Shown piece by piece: positions 1-9,309 of a stretch of DNA of 64,000 nt. The position numbers and the translations under genes are program-made. This stretch comes from JAFMPW01 sp041743085. Lineage in GTDB: Bacteria; Bacteroidota; Bacteroidia; Flavobacteriales; Flavobacteriaceae. The notes under the pieces were generated by a model, which saw only the letters and a program-made list of their open reading frames with translations, had not been told where the DNA came from and ran no database searches. Each line of letters starts with the position of its first letter. The first letter of the stretch is position 1. The DNA lies in assembly GCA_041743085.1 (NCBI GenBank), contig JBGTNL010000108.1, positions 124,001 to 188,000 of the forward strand. The letters run 5' to 3'.

Positions 1-1047
1 TTTTCGCACCACGGCTTCGGGGGCTATGGTGGCCATAGCCTCCTCATAGCCTTTGGGATACTTGTTTCCGTAAACGGAGGTTGGTATTTGCGGAAATTGT
101 TCCCTGCCGGCCAAAAGTGCATTCTGCGGGTCTTGTCCAAACGGGTAAAAGCCCGCATAGGGATGGGTTACCCCCCATAGCGTCACCGTCGGTACACCGT
201 ACAGCGCCGCGAGGTGGCCATTACCGCTATCCATGGACAACATCAGGTCGAGATTGGAGATCAAAGCGAGTTCGTCCTTAAAATCAAGGTGCCCTGCAAT
301 AGGGACGGTATTCGTAAACTGCCGGGAAAGGGCGTGCAGTTCGGATTCCTCCTTTTTTCCTCCACCGAACAAAATTATTTTATACCTATTGGCTTTTTCT
401 AAGGATTTAATAACGGTCTTCATCAGGCCTAGGGGGTACATCTTCCCTTCATAGGCGGCAAACGGGGCTATACCAATCCATTTCTTCCGATCATGTCCCA
501 GGAGTTCAACTGTCCTTTCGCTTAAAGTTTCTTTAGGCTGAAAAACAGGCGGTGCCAATTCCAAAGGGAACCCTAATTTCTTAAATACATCGGCATAGCG
601 CTCATGAGTGGTTTTAAGCGGCTCGAAGATTTTGTTTCGGGAGGCCGTAAGAGCCTTCTTTTCGGCCCGGCCCTTGTCTATCTGAATGAAAGGTATCCCG
701 GTCTGCGAAAAGAACAATTTCAGGGTGTTACTCCTCAACACGTGGTGCAGGTCGGCCACTGCATCCGGTTCCAGTCTCTTCAGTTCCCCGAACAGTTTCC
801 ACAGTCCGGTAGCCCCTTTGTGTTTTCCGGTAACATCGACTTCATAGACAGAAACGTTTTCGAGAGATGAAAAAAGCGGTGCAAAAAATTTACGGGTAGC
901 AACTGTAATCCGGAGGTTCGGATATTTCCTCAAAAGCACGGAAATCACCGGCACGGTCATGGCTACATCTCCCATTGCGGACAAGCGGATAACCAGAATA
1001 TGGCAAGCCTGATGATCTTTGCGGACTGCTTTATTGTCTGTTCCCAC
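1..1047 (-). CDS. Glycosyltransferase family 9 (heptosyltransferase-like), C-terminus cut by window edge
   Basis: Probable LPS core glycosyltransferase of the ADP-heptose:LPS heptosyltransferase superfamily (GT9). The reverse-strand frame is open from about 1047 to base 1, so only the extreme C-terminus is missing. The N-terminus carries the family-typical stretch ILVIRLSAMGDVAM, and a C-terminal stretch LWGVTHPYAGFYPFG resembles the end of this family. There is no ATG ahead of the conserved LSAMGDV, so the GTG at 1047 is the most likely start; it overlaps the stop of the upstream DUF4254 gene by 17 bases, which implies translational coupling. The sugar donor and acceptor cannot be read from the sequence. 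Other GT9 roles are possible, but the fold assignment is firm. Confidence 0.85.
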   Translation of the reverse strand, partial: MGTDNKAVRKDHQACHILVIRLSAMGDVAMTVPVISVLLRKYPNLRITVATRKFFAPLFSSLENVSVYEVDVTGKHKGATGLWKLFGELKRLEPDAVADLHHVLRSNTLKLFFSQTGIPFIQIDKGRAEKKALTASRNKIFEPLKTTHERYADVFKKLGFPLELAPPVFQPKETLSERTVELLGHDRKKWIGIAPFAAYEGKMYPLGLMKTVIKSLEKANRYKIILFGGGKKEESELHALSRQFTNTVPIAGHLDFKDELALISNLDLMLSMDSGNGHLAALYGVPTVTLWGVTHPYAGFYPFGQDPQNALLAGREQFPQIPTSVYGNKYPKGYEEAMATIAPEAVVRK

Positions 1048-1636
1048 GAAGCACTGGATTTAGCTCCTCATCATTGTACATTTTCATTTGCTTGTAGACC
1101 TTCATATACTTTTCCCCGGCTTCAATATCGGTCAACAACCGATCAATGGCGGTAGAAAGGTCTTTTTTTTGTTCCTGTAAAACCTGAAGCTTTTGACTAC
1201 ATTTCTCGAGATGCGTTTCACTGGCATTCAAGCGGTTCGCCTCTTCCCTCATATGATAGATCTTCAATGCGAGAATGGACAGCCGGTCTACTGCCCAGGC
1301 AGGACTTTCGGTATTTATCGTGGCATCCTTATTCACTTCTACCAATTGGTATTTTTTAAGGAAATAACTATCTATATATTCCACAAGGTCTGTTCTGTCT
1401 TGGTTACTGGCATCAATTTTTCGTTTAAGGGCCAGGGCTTCACGGGGATCTATTTCCGGGTCGCGGATAATATCCTCATAATGCCACTGTACGGTATCAA
1501 TCCAGTTTTTATGATACAGGAGGTGGGCAATATCATCTTCCGGGTAGGGATTGGCCATTGGCAGGTTTACATCGTCCTTAATATGATACTTTTCTATACT
1601 TTCTTCAAATATTTTAAAGGCGAACGCGCTGAACAT
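1031..1636 (-). CDS. DUF4254 family protein
   Basis: A 201-residue protein that I recognise as DUF4254, a Bacteroidota family of unknown function regularly found beside LPS glycosyltransferases. It is predicted soluble and mostly helical: no signal peptide or membrane segment, a charged centre (EALALKRKIDASNQDRTDLVEYID) shortened here to ALKRKIDASNQDRTD, and a coiled-coil-prone stretch at about residues 140-175. It starts with ATG at 1636 and its stop lies inside the beginning of the downstream GT9 gene, so the two are co-translated. About 30 bases separate it from the DUF6427 gene upstream. The neighbourhood suggests a role in LPS assembly, but no biochemical function can be given. Confidence 0.8.
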   Translation of the reverse strand: MFSAFAFKIFEESIEKYHIKDDVNLPMANPYPEDDIAHLLYHKNWIDTVQWHYEDIIRDPEIDPREALALKRKIDASNQDRTDLVEYIDSYFLKKYQLVEVNKDATINTESPAWAVDRLSILALKIYHMREEANRLNASETHLEKCSQKLQVLQEQKKDLSTAIDRLLTDIEAGEKYMKVYKQMKMYNDEELNPVLRGNRQ

Positions 1637-1666
1637 GCGAATGATTGTTTAAACCAAAGATACCGT

Positions 1667-2605
1667 TTATTTGATAATCCATTCTGCCAAAAAGATCACA
1701 AAAGGCAGGGTAACAGAGATAATTAAGGCGATTTCCTTAATATTGACCCGCTTAATAACTTCGATATACTTGGTCATTAAAACGGCTGCAGGAAAAAAAG
1801 TGACCAACACCGGGAAATTCTGTATTGATGTCTTTAGTAAAGTGAGCGCTATACCGATACAGAAGGTAATAGCTATCAATCGCATGGTCATTATTTTTCC
1901 CGTGCCTAATTTTCCCAGTTTCAAAAATGCCCAAAACCCTACGAACAGAGTAATTATTGTATAGATCACGAGTTTTGTGCTGTTAGCCCAGTAAGCAAAG
2001 AAATTGGTGTCGAAGCTAAGTTCAAAACTATAATGCTCAGACATAATTTGCATCATATCCAATTGCATAAGTATGCTGACCGCAATAATTCCTACCGTAA
2101 AAACCCCTAAAAAAGGAATAAGCCAGTTCCTTATATTCTTGGGTTCGTAAAAGTATATTGCGGCAAATATCAGGACAATGTATAGCAGGGCCCAATCGTA
2201 AAAAAAACTGGCAACAGTAACCCAAAGGGTAGCGTCAAAGAGTTTTAGTTTTGTGTCCTTTAAAGATTTTAGGCTTATAAGCCTTCTTTGCGCCAATAAC
2301 AAAAAAAAACTGCAAAGAATGGCATTGGTATCCATGACAACATCATGGAAAACAACGATGAGTAAGGCATAAAACAGAATTGTGAACGAATGAGTACCCG
2401 TTATCTGATTTCGCTTCACAATGAAATTGACCAGAAAAATGCTAAAGAGCAGGATCGCGAGAACCAGGGTCCGGGCCAGCAGTTCCTTTGGCGAATACCC
2501 CCTTTGATACACAAGAAAATGTACGATCCAATAGAAAAGGAATAAAAACGCAAGAATAAAAATGTAGTTTATTGGCTTTGTTTTTCCAAAAATGCTAGAA
2601 ATCAT
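1667..2605 (-). CDS. DUF6427-like polytopic membrane protein
   Basis: A 312-residue, very hydrophobic protein with about eight predicted membrane helices and only short loops. The first helix begins around residue 14 and the last ends close to the C-terminus (FLAEWIIK). I recognise it as the flavobacterial DUF6427 family, of unknown function, which usually lies near purD and DUF4254 as here. It starts with ATG at 2605 and is probably co-transcribed with DUF4254 and the GT9 gene. The family name is from memory; the membrane topology is read from the sequence. Confidence 0.7.
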   Translation of the reverse strand: MISSIFGKTKPINYIFILAFLFLFYWIVHFLVYQRGYSPKELLARTLVLAILLFSIFLVNFIVKRNQITGTHSFTILFYALLIVVFHDVVMDTNAILCSFFLLLAQRRLISLKSLKDTKLKLFDATLWVTVASFFYDWALLYIVLIFAAIYFYEPKNIRNWLIPFLGVFTVGIIAVSILMQLDMMQIMSEHYSFELSFDTNFFAYWANSTKLVIYTIITLFVGFWAFLKLGKLGTGKIMTMRLIAITFCIGIALTLLKTSIQNFPVLVTFFPAAVLMTKYIEVIKRVNIKEIALIISVTLPFVIFLAEWIIK

Positions 2606-2820
2606 TTTGGTTTTTTATATTTTTGCTGAAGAGTTCATCATAAAGTGATTTAATCATTTTGAATTGAAGCGAAAATTGATGGTTTTGTGCCCAGGTAAAG
2701 GCTTTTTTGAGCTGCATAGCAGGGCTACGCAGCAAGAAAAAGACAAAATATGGGGGTAAAACGGCAATTTTTTAGCCAATTTGTAAAAGTTTAGATCACT
2801 TCCATGTAAATATAACCAAG

Positions 2821-3042
2821 ATGCGGGCATTTTTTGAAGGTATAGAAGATTTATTCGTAAACGTATTATTCTGGCCCTTTGATTTTTTGAGGTATCTGGA
2901 TAGTTGGTGGAGTTCAAACATCATCAGTTGGATATTTTTGATTATCGGTTTGGTAGCGATGGTATATTGGTTGTTACAGCTAAAAAAATCTAACGACAAC
3001 GGCGAGGACGATAAGGACATTACTGCGCACTCGTACTTATAG
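2821..3042 (+). CDS. Small membrane protein, DUF6341-like
   Basis: A 73-residue protein with one or two membrane segments: an amphipathic N-terminus rich in Phe and Trp, a strong helix at about residues 36-54 (IISWIFLIIGLVAMVYWL), and a charged tail ending DITAHSYL. The conserved-looking AHSYL tail and the position next to purD match what I recall of the flavobacterial DUF6341 family. In many relatives a uracil phosphoribosyltransferase gene lies beside it; none is present here. It starts with ATG at 2821 and runs convergent to purD. Function unknown. Confidence 0.7.
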   Translation: MRAFFEGIEDLFVNVLFWPFDFLRYLDSWWSSNIISWIFLIIGLVAMVYWLLQLKKSNDNGEDDKDITAHSYL

Positions 3043-3119
3043 CGTTCCTTCCACGGCACCCGGAACCAACGAAAATAAGCTTAAACTTTCAGGTTTTTGA
3101 TCGTTCTTTGTTATGAACC

Positions 3120-4391
3120 CTACAGATCGAAACCAATATCCTTTCGGTAGTACATCCCCTCAAAGTGAATTTTTTCTGTATTTTGATAGCATTTTTTCAG
3201 GGCTTCCCTGAAGTCCGCTGCGTAGGACGTAACGGCCAGTACCCTTCCACCATTCGACTTTATAAGGCCATTCATTATTTGAGTTCCCGCGTGAAAGACG
3301 ACGCTATCTTCAACGGTATCCAGGCCGTGGATGACCTTCCCTTTTTCATAAGCTTCAGGATAGCCCCCGGACACGGCCATCACCGTAGCGGCGGCGCGGT
3401 CATCAATCTGCAGCGTGATTTCGTTTAGTTTCTGATCTGTTACCGCCTGAAAAAGGGAAAGCAGATCATTCTTAATCCTCGGTAAGACCACTTCGGTCTC
3501 CGGATCCCCTAAGCGTACGTTGTATTCAATTACAAAGGGGTCATCGCCTACCTTGATCAACCCGATGAATATAAATCCCTTATACCGTAATTCGTCTTTT
3601 TTAAGGCCGTCAATAGTAGGTTTTACTATTCGGTTATGTACCTTTTCCATAAAGGCCTGATCGGCAAACGGGACCGGTGAAACAGCCCCCATGCCCCCTG
3701 TATTCAAGCCTGTATCCCCTTCTCCAATGCGCTTGTAGTCCTTGGCAGTAGGCAGCACCTTGTAATTTTCACCATCCGTCAGGACAAAACAACTGAGTTC
3801 TATTCCCGCAAGGAATTCCTCTATCACCACCGTTGCGCTGGCATTGCCAAACTTGGCATCTAAAAGCATCGCTTCCAATTCCTGTTTGGCCTTTTCAAGA
3901 TCATTTAGGATCAGCACCCCTTTTCCCGCCGCCAGGCCATCTGCCTTGAGCACATACGGTGGTTTTAGGGTCTCCAAAAATGAAAATCCCTCCTCGAGCT
4001 TGTTGGACGTAAAACTTTGATAGGCGGCCGTAGGAATATGGTGCCGCATCATAAATTCCTTGGCAAATTCCTTGCTCCCCTCAAGTGCCGCTGCCGCCTT
4101 TTCAGGTCCAATTACGGCTATATGGGAAATTTCAGGATCGTTAAGGAAGAAATCGTGAATACCGTTAACAAGAGGGTCTTCGGGCCCAACAACGACCATT
4201 TTAATGCCTTTGGAAAGTACGTGCGATTTAATCGCTGTAAAATCATTTACACCAATTGGTACATTATTGGCGATCTCAGCGGTCCCCGCGTTCCCCGGAG
4301 CAACAAATAGTTTTCCCGATTCCGGGCTTTGTTTTAATTTCCATGCCAGGGTATGTTCCCTTCCCCCGGAACCGAGAATTAAGATGTTCAT
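3120..4391 (-). CDS. purD: Phosphoribosylamine--glycine ligase
   Basis: GAR synthetase, the second step of de novo purine synthesis: 5-phosphoribosylamine + glycine + ATP gives GAR + ADP + Pi in the cytoplasm. The protein is 423 residues, the normal family length. It opens with ILGSGGREHTLAWKL, has the ATP-grasp loop KADGLAAGKGVLIL near residue 150, and the signature stretch RLGDPETEVVLPR near residue 290. The ATG at 4391 gives the expected N-terminus. A TATTTTTG box (4415 to 4408) lies 17 bases upstream, so it probably has its own promoter. It is convergent with the DUF6341-like gene. Confidence 0.97.
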   Translation of the reverse strand: MNILILGSGGREHTLAWKLKQSPESGKLFVAPGNAGTAEIANNVPIGVNDFTAIKSHVLSKGIKMVVVGPEDPLVNGIHDFFLNDPEISHIAVIGPEKAAAALEGSKEFAKEFMMRHHIPTAAYQSFTSNKLEEGFSFLETLKPPYVLKADGLAAGKGVLILNDLEKAKQELEAMLLDAKFGNASATVVIEEFLAGIELSCFVLTDGENYKVLPTAKDYKRIGEGDTGLNTGGMGAVSPVPFADQAFMEKVHNRIVKPTIDGLKKDELRYKGFIFIGLIKVGDDPFVIEYNVRLGDPETEVVLPRIKNDLLSLFQAVTDQKLNEITLQIDDRAAATVMAVSGGYPEAYEKGKVIHGLDTVEDSVVFHAGTQIMNGLIKSNGGRVLAVTSYAADFREALKKCYQNTEKIHFEGMYYRKDIGFDL

Positions 4392-4407
4392 GCCTTTTAA
4401 GTTTCGG

Positions 4408-4415
4408 CAAAAATA
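4408..4415 (-). promoter_or_regulatory. Candidate -7 box for purD
   Basis: On the minus strand this reads TATTTTTG, a perfect match to the Bacteroidota -7 consensus TAnnTTTG, ending 17 bases before the purD ATG. I could not find a convincing -33 TTG at the right distance, so the call rests on one box. Confidence 0.4.
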
Positions 4416-4540
4416 CGTGATGAGGCTGAAATATAATGCCTGATTTTTACTGTTAAATTGTAAGTGGCCTGATTAACTGCTTGAAGAAGGCGTTAAGTCC
4501 TTAATTTTTATTCGCTGCACAAAGCCGGGAGACTTTTTGC

Positions 4541-5527
4541 TTATTTTTTATTTCTGCTGGTAAAATCCCTGTGTTCCGTTTTTTCGAGTTCTTCCTGGGA
4601 AAGTGTTTTGAAGTACTCGAATGTTTTTTTCATGCCTTCCGCCCGACCCACCTTAGGTTCCCAGCCCAATAGCTCTTTGGCCTTGGAAATATCCGGCTGC
4701 CGCTGCATGGGATCATCTTTGGGGAGCGGCTGGTAAACGATTTTTTGATCCGTTCCTGTGAGCTTTATAATTTCTTCCGCAAAATCCCTGATCGTGATCT
4801 CATGGGGATTACCAATGTTCACCGGAAGTTCATAATCGCTCATAAGCAATCTGTAAATACCTTCAATCTCATCATCTACAAAGCAAAAGGAGCGGGTTTG
4901 TGAGCCGTCGCCGAATACGGTGAGGTCTTCTCCCCTTAATGCCTGCCCCATAAAGGCAGGGATCACTCTTCCGTCATTCAGACGCATCCGGGGACCATAG
5001 GTGTTAAAGATCCGTACAATACGTGTTTCCACCCCATGAAAACGGTTATACGCCATGGTAATGGATTCCTGGAAGCGTTTTGCCTCATCGTATACGCCCC
5101 GGGGACCTATGGTGTTCACATTGCCATAGTATTCCTCGGTCTGCGGATGTACCTGGGGATCCCCGTAAATTTCCGAGGTCGAGGCAATGAGGATACGGGC
5201 TCCTTTATCCTTGGCAAGCCCCAGGAGATTATGAGTGCCCAAAGCGCCAACTTTTAGGGTCTGAATGGGAATTTTTAAATAATCTATCGGACTTGCAGGG
5301 GAAGCAAAATGAAGTATATAGTTTAGTTTCCCCGGTACGTGCACAAATTTGGTGACATCGTGGTGGTAGTACTCAAACTGTTCGAGCTTAAAGAGGTGTT
5401 CAATATTTTTCAGGTCTCCTGTTATCAGGTTATCCATTGCGATGACATGAAATCCTTCCTTTACAAAACGATCGCACAGGTGGGATCCCAAAAACCCCGC
5501 TGCGCCTGTTATCAGTACTTTTTTCAC
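4541..5527 (-). CDS. UDP-glucuronate decarboxylase (UDP-xylose synthase)
   Basis: Short-chain dehydrogenase/epimerase-fold enzyme that converts UDP-glucuronate to UDP-xylose with bound NAD. The 328-residue protein shows the Rossmann motif GAAGFLGSHL at residues 8-17, TSEIYGDP in the middle, the catalytic YxxxK as YDEAK, and RIFNTYGPRM, all typical of UXS. The start is GTG at 5527, directly before KKVLITG; no ATG fits. The upstream neighbour is UDP-glucose 6-dehydrogenase, which makes its substrate, so the pair forms a two-step UDP-glucose to UDP-xylose module. Xylose or a derivative is therefore expected in the glycan. The C-terminus has a short charged extension. Confidence 0.93.
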   Translation of the reverse strand: MKKVLITGAAGFLGSHLCDRFVKEGFHVIAMDNLITGDLKNIEHLFKLEQFEYYHHDVTKFVHVPGKLNYILHFASPASPIDYLKIPIQTLKVGALGTHNLLGLAKDKGARILIASTSEIYGDPQVHPQTEEYYGNVNTIGPRGVYDEAKRFQESITMAYNRFHGVETRIVRIFNTYGPRMRLNDGRVIPAFMGQALRGEDLTVFGDGSQTRSFCFVDDEIEGIYRLLMSDYELPVNIGNPHEITIRDFAEEIIKLTGTDQKIVYQPLPKDDPMQRQPDISKAKELLGWEPKVGRAEGMKKTFEYFKTLSQEELEKTEHRDFTSRNKK

Positions 5528-5634
5528 ACAAATAGGTTTAAATGACTATCTTTTTTAACTTCAGCCATCATCTACTTCATATTCTTATAAATAACAGGAG
5601 GTCGCAACCTTAGACCTTGAACCTTTCGCCCCGT

Positions 5635-6933
5635 TCACCGCCCTATGGACTCGTAATGAAACCCTTCGGCTTTTATTTCCTGGGTGTCGTACAGGTTTCT
5701 TCCGTCAAAAATAACATTGTCTTTCAGCAATTCCTTCATAACCTTAAAGTTAGGGTTCCTGAAAACGCCCCATTCCGTGCAGATGACCAGGGCATCCGCG
5801 TTTTCAAGTGCGCCGTACATCCCCTGCGCAAAAGAGATTTTGTCTCCCATTTTCCGCTGCACATTTTCCATCGCTTCAGGATCAAAAGCAGTAACATTGG
5901 CGCCAAGTTTTAATAATTCCTCGATAATGTACAGGGCAGGCGCCTCTCTGATATCATCGGTTTCCGGCTTAAATGCCAATCCCCAAATCCCTATATTCTT
6001 CCCTTTCAGATCGTTATTAAAATACTTTTTTATCTTGGGAATAAGCGCCGTTTTTTGCTTCTGGTTTACTTCTATTACCGATTCCAGGATTTGAAAATTG
6101 TATCCTGAGTCTTTTGCCGATTTATGAAGCGCTTTCACATCCTTTGGAAAACAGGACCCCCCATAGCCGATACCGGGGAAAAGAAAACGTTTCCCAATGC
6201 GCGAATCGGTACCCATCCCTATCCTGACCTTATCCACGTCTGCCCCCACTTTTTCGCAAAAGTTGGCAACTTCGTTCATAAATGTAATCTTGGTGGCTAA
6301 AAAGGAGTTGGCAGCATATTTTGTTAACTCGGCAGATCTTTCATCCATTATGATAACAGGGTTCCCGGAACGGACAAAAGGTTTGTACAATTTCTGCATT
6401 AAATCCGTGGCTCTTTCAGAACTGGATCCCACCACGATGCGCTCCGGCTTTAAAAAATCATCCACGGCGAAGCCTTCCCTAAGGAATTCCGGATTGGAGA
6501 CCACGTCAAAATCGCATTTGGCATTCTTTGCGATTGCGGCGTGTACCTTGTCCGAGGTGCCCACGGGAACGGTGCTCTTATCCACGATTACCCTATAATC
6601 CGTTATCATTTTGCCTATGTCATCAGCCACGCCCAGGACATACTTTAAATCTGCCGAACCGTCTTCATCTTCAGGAGTGGGCAGGGCCAGAAAAATAATA
6701 TCCCCGTGATCCAGCCCTTCTTGCAGGGAGGTAGTGAAACTGAGGCGTTCCGCATTGATATTGCGTTCGAACAAAACATCTAGATGAGGTTCGTAGATAG
6801 GAACCTCCCCGTTCTGCATTTGCCTTACCTTAATTTCATCAATGTCTACACAAACCACTTCGTTACCTGTTTCCGCCAGGCAGGTGCCGGTAACCAGGCC
6901 TACGTAACCAGTACCTATTACTGATACTTTCAT
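5635..6933 (-). CDS. ugd: UDP-glucose 6-dehydrogenase
   Basis: Oxidises UDP-glucose twice with NAD to UDP-glucuronate in the cytoplasm. The 432-residue protein has the N-terminal GTGYVGLVTG dinucleotide fold, the KSTVPVGTS stretch, and the catalytic cysteine in GIGYGGSCFPKD near residue 265, followed by the C-terminal UDP-binding domain (GLAFKPETDDIREAPA). The sequence fits UDP-glucose rather than UDP-GlcNAc dehydrogenases, so it is not an obvious WbpA. Its product feeds the UDP-glucuronate decarboxylase gene immediately downstream. A promoter with both -33 and -7 elements is visible at 6988-7018. Confidence 0.93.
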   Translation of the reverse strand: MKVSVIGTGYVGLVTGTCLAETGNEVVCVDIDEIKVRQMQNGEVPIYEPHLDVLFERNINAERLSFTTSLQEGLDHGDIIFLALPTPEDEDGSADLKYVLGVADDIGKMITDYRVIVDKSTVPVGTSDKVHAAIAKNAKCDFDVVSNPEFLREGFAVDDFLKPERIVVGSSSERATDLMQKLYKPFVRSGNPVIIMDERSAELTKYAANSFLATKITFMNEVANFCEKVGADVDKVRIGMGTDSRIGKRFLFPGIGYGGSCFPKDVKALHKSAKDSGYNFQILESVIEVNQKQKTALIPKIKKYFNNDLKGKNIGIWGLAFKPETDDIREAPALYIIEELLKLGANVTAFDPEAMENVQRKMGDKISFAQGMYGALENADALVICTEWGVFRNPNFKVMKELLKDNVIFDGRNLYDTQEIKAEGFHYESIGR

Positions 6934-6987
6934 ATCGTCCTATAAAATTTAATTGAATTGTTTAAAGATTCCCTAATTCAGAAAGCG

Positions 6988-7018
6988 CAAAAATAGCTGC
7001 GTAACATTTGTTAACCAA
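6988..7018 (-). promoter_or_regulatory. Candidate Bacteroidota-type promoter for ugd-uxs
   Basis: On the minus strand a TTG (7018 to 7016) is followed after 20 bases by TATTTTTG (6995 to 6988). This agrees with the Bacteroidota -33 TTG / -7 TAnnTTTG pattern with the usual spacing, and lies about 55 bases before the ugd ATG. Confidence 0.5.
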
Positions 7019-7095
7019 CTATTTCAGCTTAAAAACGCAATTCCAAGGCAAAACATCAATTTTGAGGGAACCGTATTCCGGAATAAGTATATTTT

Positions 7096-8454
7096 TTAAA
7101 CCCCTTTGGAAAATAAAACGGTTGTAATAGTTTTAAAAATAATCCTTAGATCGAGCGTAATGGATCTATTTTTTATATAGTAGAGATCATACTCCAATTT
7201 TCTCATAGAATCTTCCATGTTCTCACCATACTTGTACTTTACCTGAGCCCAACCGGTAATACCCGGAGGGATCAAATGCCTTACATTGTAGAAAGGAAGC
7301 ATTTGATTAAGTTGACTTACAAAAACCTTGCGTTCCGGCCTTGGGCCTATGAATTTCATATCTCCCTTAATGACGGAAATGATCTGAGGAAGTTCATCAA
7401 TTCTAAAAGTTCGCAGTATCCTACCAAAAGGCGTTATTCTGCTGTCGTTCTTTGTGGCCATTTTTGCACCTGCTTTTTCGGCATCAGTAACCATAGATCT
7501 AAATTTATAGATCTTAAATTCCTTCCCGTACCTGCCTACTCTTTTTTGGACATAAAAGAGCGGTCCTTTGTTAAAAAAAAGATTCCCTGTAAAAACAAAG
7601 GGAGTAGCTAAAACACAGACAAGACCCACCAGAACGGATAGGTTAAAATTAACTGCGAAACTAAATATTTTATGAGGAAGGCCTATTTTAGTATTGTTGA
7701 TTTGAAGTATTTCGTGAAAATTATCATAGGAATTAATAGGCAAGGCTTCATAGGTGTTTTCATAGAACGTATTAAAGTAGATGATGTCTTTCCCCCGGCT
7801 TATGGCGCTAAAGATCTCCCTTTCAATAGTATCAGGTACAATGCTCCGGCTATTTGTGTTTACGATCCAGGTAGGGGTCCTATTCTCAGTAGCAAGTAAT
7901 CCTGAAGCACTGAGTGCCACATCATCTATGGAATAGCTGTGTTTTACCTTGTAGTTTGTTTTTAGCTCCCTCCCTTGGATCGCATGAATGTCTTCCTTAA
8001 TACTAGTTATATTGTCATCATACAAGTATAGCACGTTCCTGGTTTGCGGGGCAATTCCGAACAAATTTCCAAAGAAGTAACGCCATAACCCAATTATTAC
8101 AGGAGTTGACAGGAAAATATAGCCCCACGGAATTCTTCTGAACGAGTTATCAAAAAGCCACAGTATTAATACAAAAACGGTGAAAACGGAAAACGTCTTT
8201 AGTATATTAGCCAGCGAGGGGGAATATTTGCCCTTGGAAATTTTATCAAAAGTATAAAACCCCAAATAATAGGCTAAGGACAGATATGCAAGAATTCCTA
8301 TAACAAGGGCACCGACATTGAATTTCAGGACACCGAATCCATGCTCTTTTGCCTGATTTACAAGAACCAGGAGTAAGGCAATGATCATGACAAGATCACC
8401 TGCCAGAAGCATCACCCTTTTTTCAAAGGAGCTTGGAATAAATGGCCTCGGCAT
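7096..8454 (-). CDS. Polyprenyl glycosylphosphotransferase (WbaP/WcaJ-type sugar transferase)
   Basis: Initiates glycan assembly by moving a sugar-1-phosphate onto undecaprenyl phosphate at the cytoplasmic membrane. The 452-residue protein has four N-terminal membrane helices (to about residue 130), a cytosolic domain, a further membrane-embedded helix near residue 270, and a C-terminal catalytic domain with KFRSMVTDAEK, the DELPQ core (RIDELPQIISVIKGDM) and GPRPER, ending with GITGWAQV. These are the family hallmarks. It lies between the GT2 gene and ugd. A second initiating enzyme of the unrelated WecA type sits two genes upstream, so the cluster has two possible priming steps. Confidence 0.93.
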   Translation of the reverse strand: MPRPFIPSSFEKRVMLLAGDLVMIIALLLVLVNQAKEHGFGVLKFNVGALVIGILAYLSLAYYLGFYTFDKISKGKYSPSLANILKTFSVFTVFVLILWLFDNSFRRIPWGYIFLSTPVIIGLWRYFFGNLFGIAPQTRNVLYLYDDNITSIKEDIHAIQGRELKTNYKVKHSYSIDDVALSASGLLATENRTPTWIVNTNSRSIVPDTIEREIFSAISRGKDIIYFNTFYENTYEALPINSYDNFHEILQINNTKIGLPHKIFSFAVNFNLSVLVGLVCVLATPFVFTGNLFFNKGPLFYVQKRVGRYGKEFKIYKFRSMVTDAEKAGAKMATKNDSRITPFGRILRTFRIDELPQIISVIKGDMKFIGPRPERKVFVSQLNQMLPFYNVRHLIPPGITGWAQVKYKYGENMEDSMRKLEYDLYYIKNRSITLDLRIIFKTITTVLFSKGV

Positions 8455-8478
8455 TTGGGAGTAACAATTTTCTTTTCC

Positions 8479-9222
8479 TTAAAAATAGCTTTTCAATTTC
8501 AGAAATACAGCAGAAACCAGATAAAATGTGGATTTTAACAGAGATAACTTTTCAACTTCTCTATAAAGTTTCCATTCGTGCTTTAAAAGCTTCCATTTAT
8601 TAAAGGAAACAGAATCAGGGTGTATTCTGTAGGATGCAAGGTCCTCATCCAAACCATGCGCATTGGTCTTTTTTAAAAGCTGTAGCCAAAGTCCGTAATC
8701 CTGTCTTCTTCTGATCGCCGGCATGCGTTGCTTTCCAAAAAAATCCACATCATACACCACTGTTAAACATCCTATTGGATTTTTATACAAGGCCTGCCGA
8801 TAGGTGACCACTCGTTTGGCCTGTATCCTTTTCATCTTTTTAGCCTTACAATCCATAGTGCTATACGAAGTGAAGGTGAAAGGATAGTTATTTTCCTTCA
8901 TAAAAGCTAGTTGCCTCACCAGCTTTTCCGGGTGCCAGACGTCGTCACTGTCGAGAAAGGCCATATACCGGCCAGTTGCCACTTCTAAGGCCTTATTCCG
9001 GGCCATTCCTGCCCCTAGGTTCTCTTCCAGTTTAATAAATTTTATGCGGGAATCACGGAGGGCATAATCACTTAGTATAGAAGCACCTTGATCGCGGGAG
9101 CCATCATCTACCAGCAGATGTTCCCAATTTGAATAGGTCTGTGATAACACAGATTCTATGCAATCTCTTAGGAAGGCTTCGGAATTATACACCGGTGTTA
9201 TGATGGATACCAGGTTCTTCAT
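8479..9222 (-). CDS. Glycosyltransferase family 2
   Basis: Inverting GT-A glycosyltransferase that adds one sugar to a lipid-linked intermediate on the cytosolic face of the membrane. It is 247 residues long, with SIITPVYNSEAFL at the start, LLVDDGSRD near residue 40, and the metal-binding LDSDD at about residues 92-96 in the usual order. There is no signal peptide or strong membrane helix apart from a hydrophobic C-terminal stretch. It follows the WecA-type gene in the same direction and precedes the sugar transferase. The substrate cannot be predicted. Confidence 0.9.
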   Translation of the reverse strand: MKNLVSIITPVYNSEAFLRDCIESVLSQTYSNWEHLLVDDGSRDQGASILSDYALRDSRIKFIKLEENLGAGMARNKALEVATGRYMAFLDSDDVWHPEKLVRQLAFMKENNYPFTFTSYSTMDCKAKKMKRIQAKRVVTYRQALYKNPIGCLTVVYDVDFFGKQRMPAIRRRQDYGLWLQLLKKTNAHGLDEDLASYRIHPDSVSFNKWKLLKHEWKLYREVEKLSLLKSTFYLVSAVFLKLKSYF

Positions 9223-9309
9223 GAAACTATCCTATCTGGAGTTTTTATAAAAGCACGGCAACCGGTTTCCATAACCAAAGTATGCATGGAGATGAAAATA
9301 ATCCCGGCA

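Noticed and set aside
1193..1726. 177-codon plus-strand ORF
   Set aside because: It runs antisense to the well-supported DUF4254 gene and has no recognisable family.
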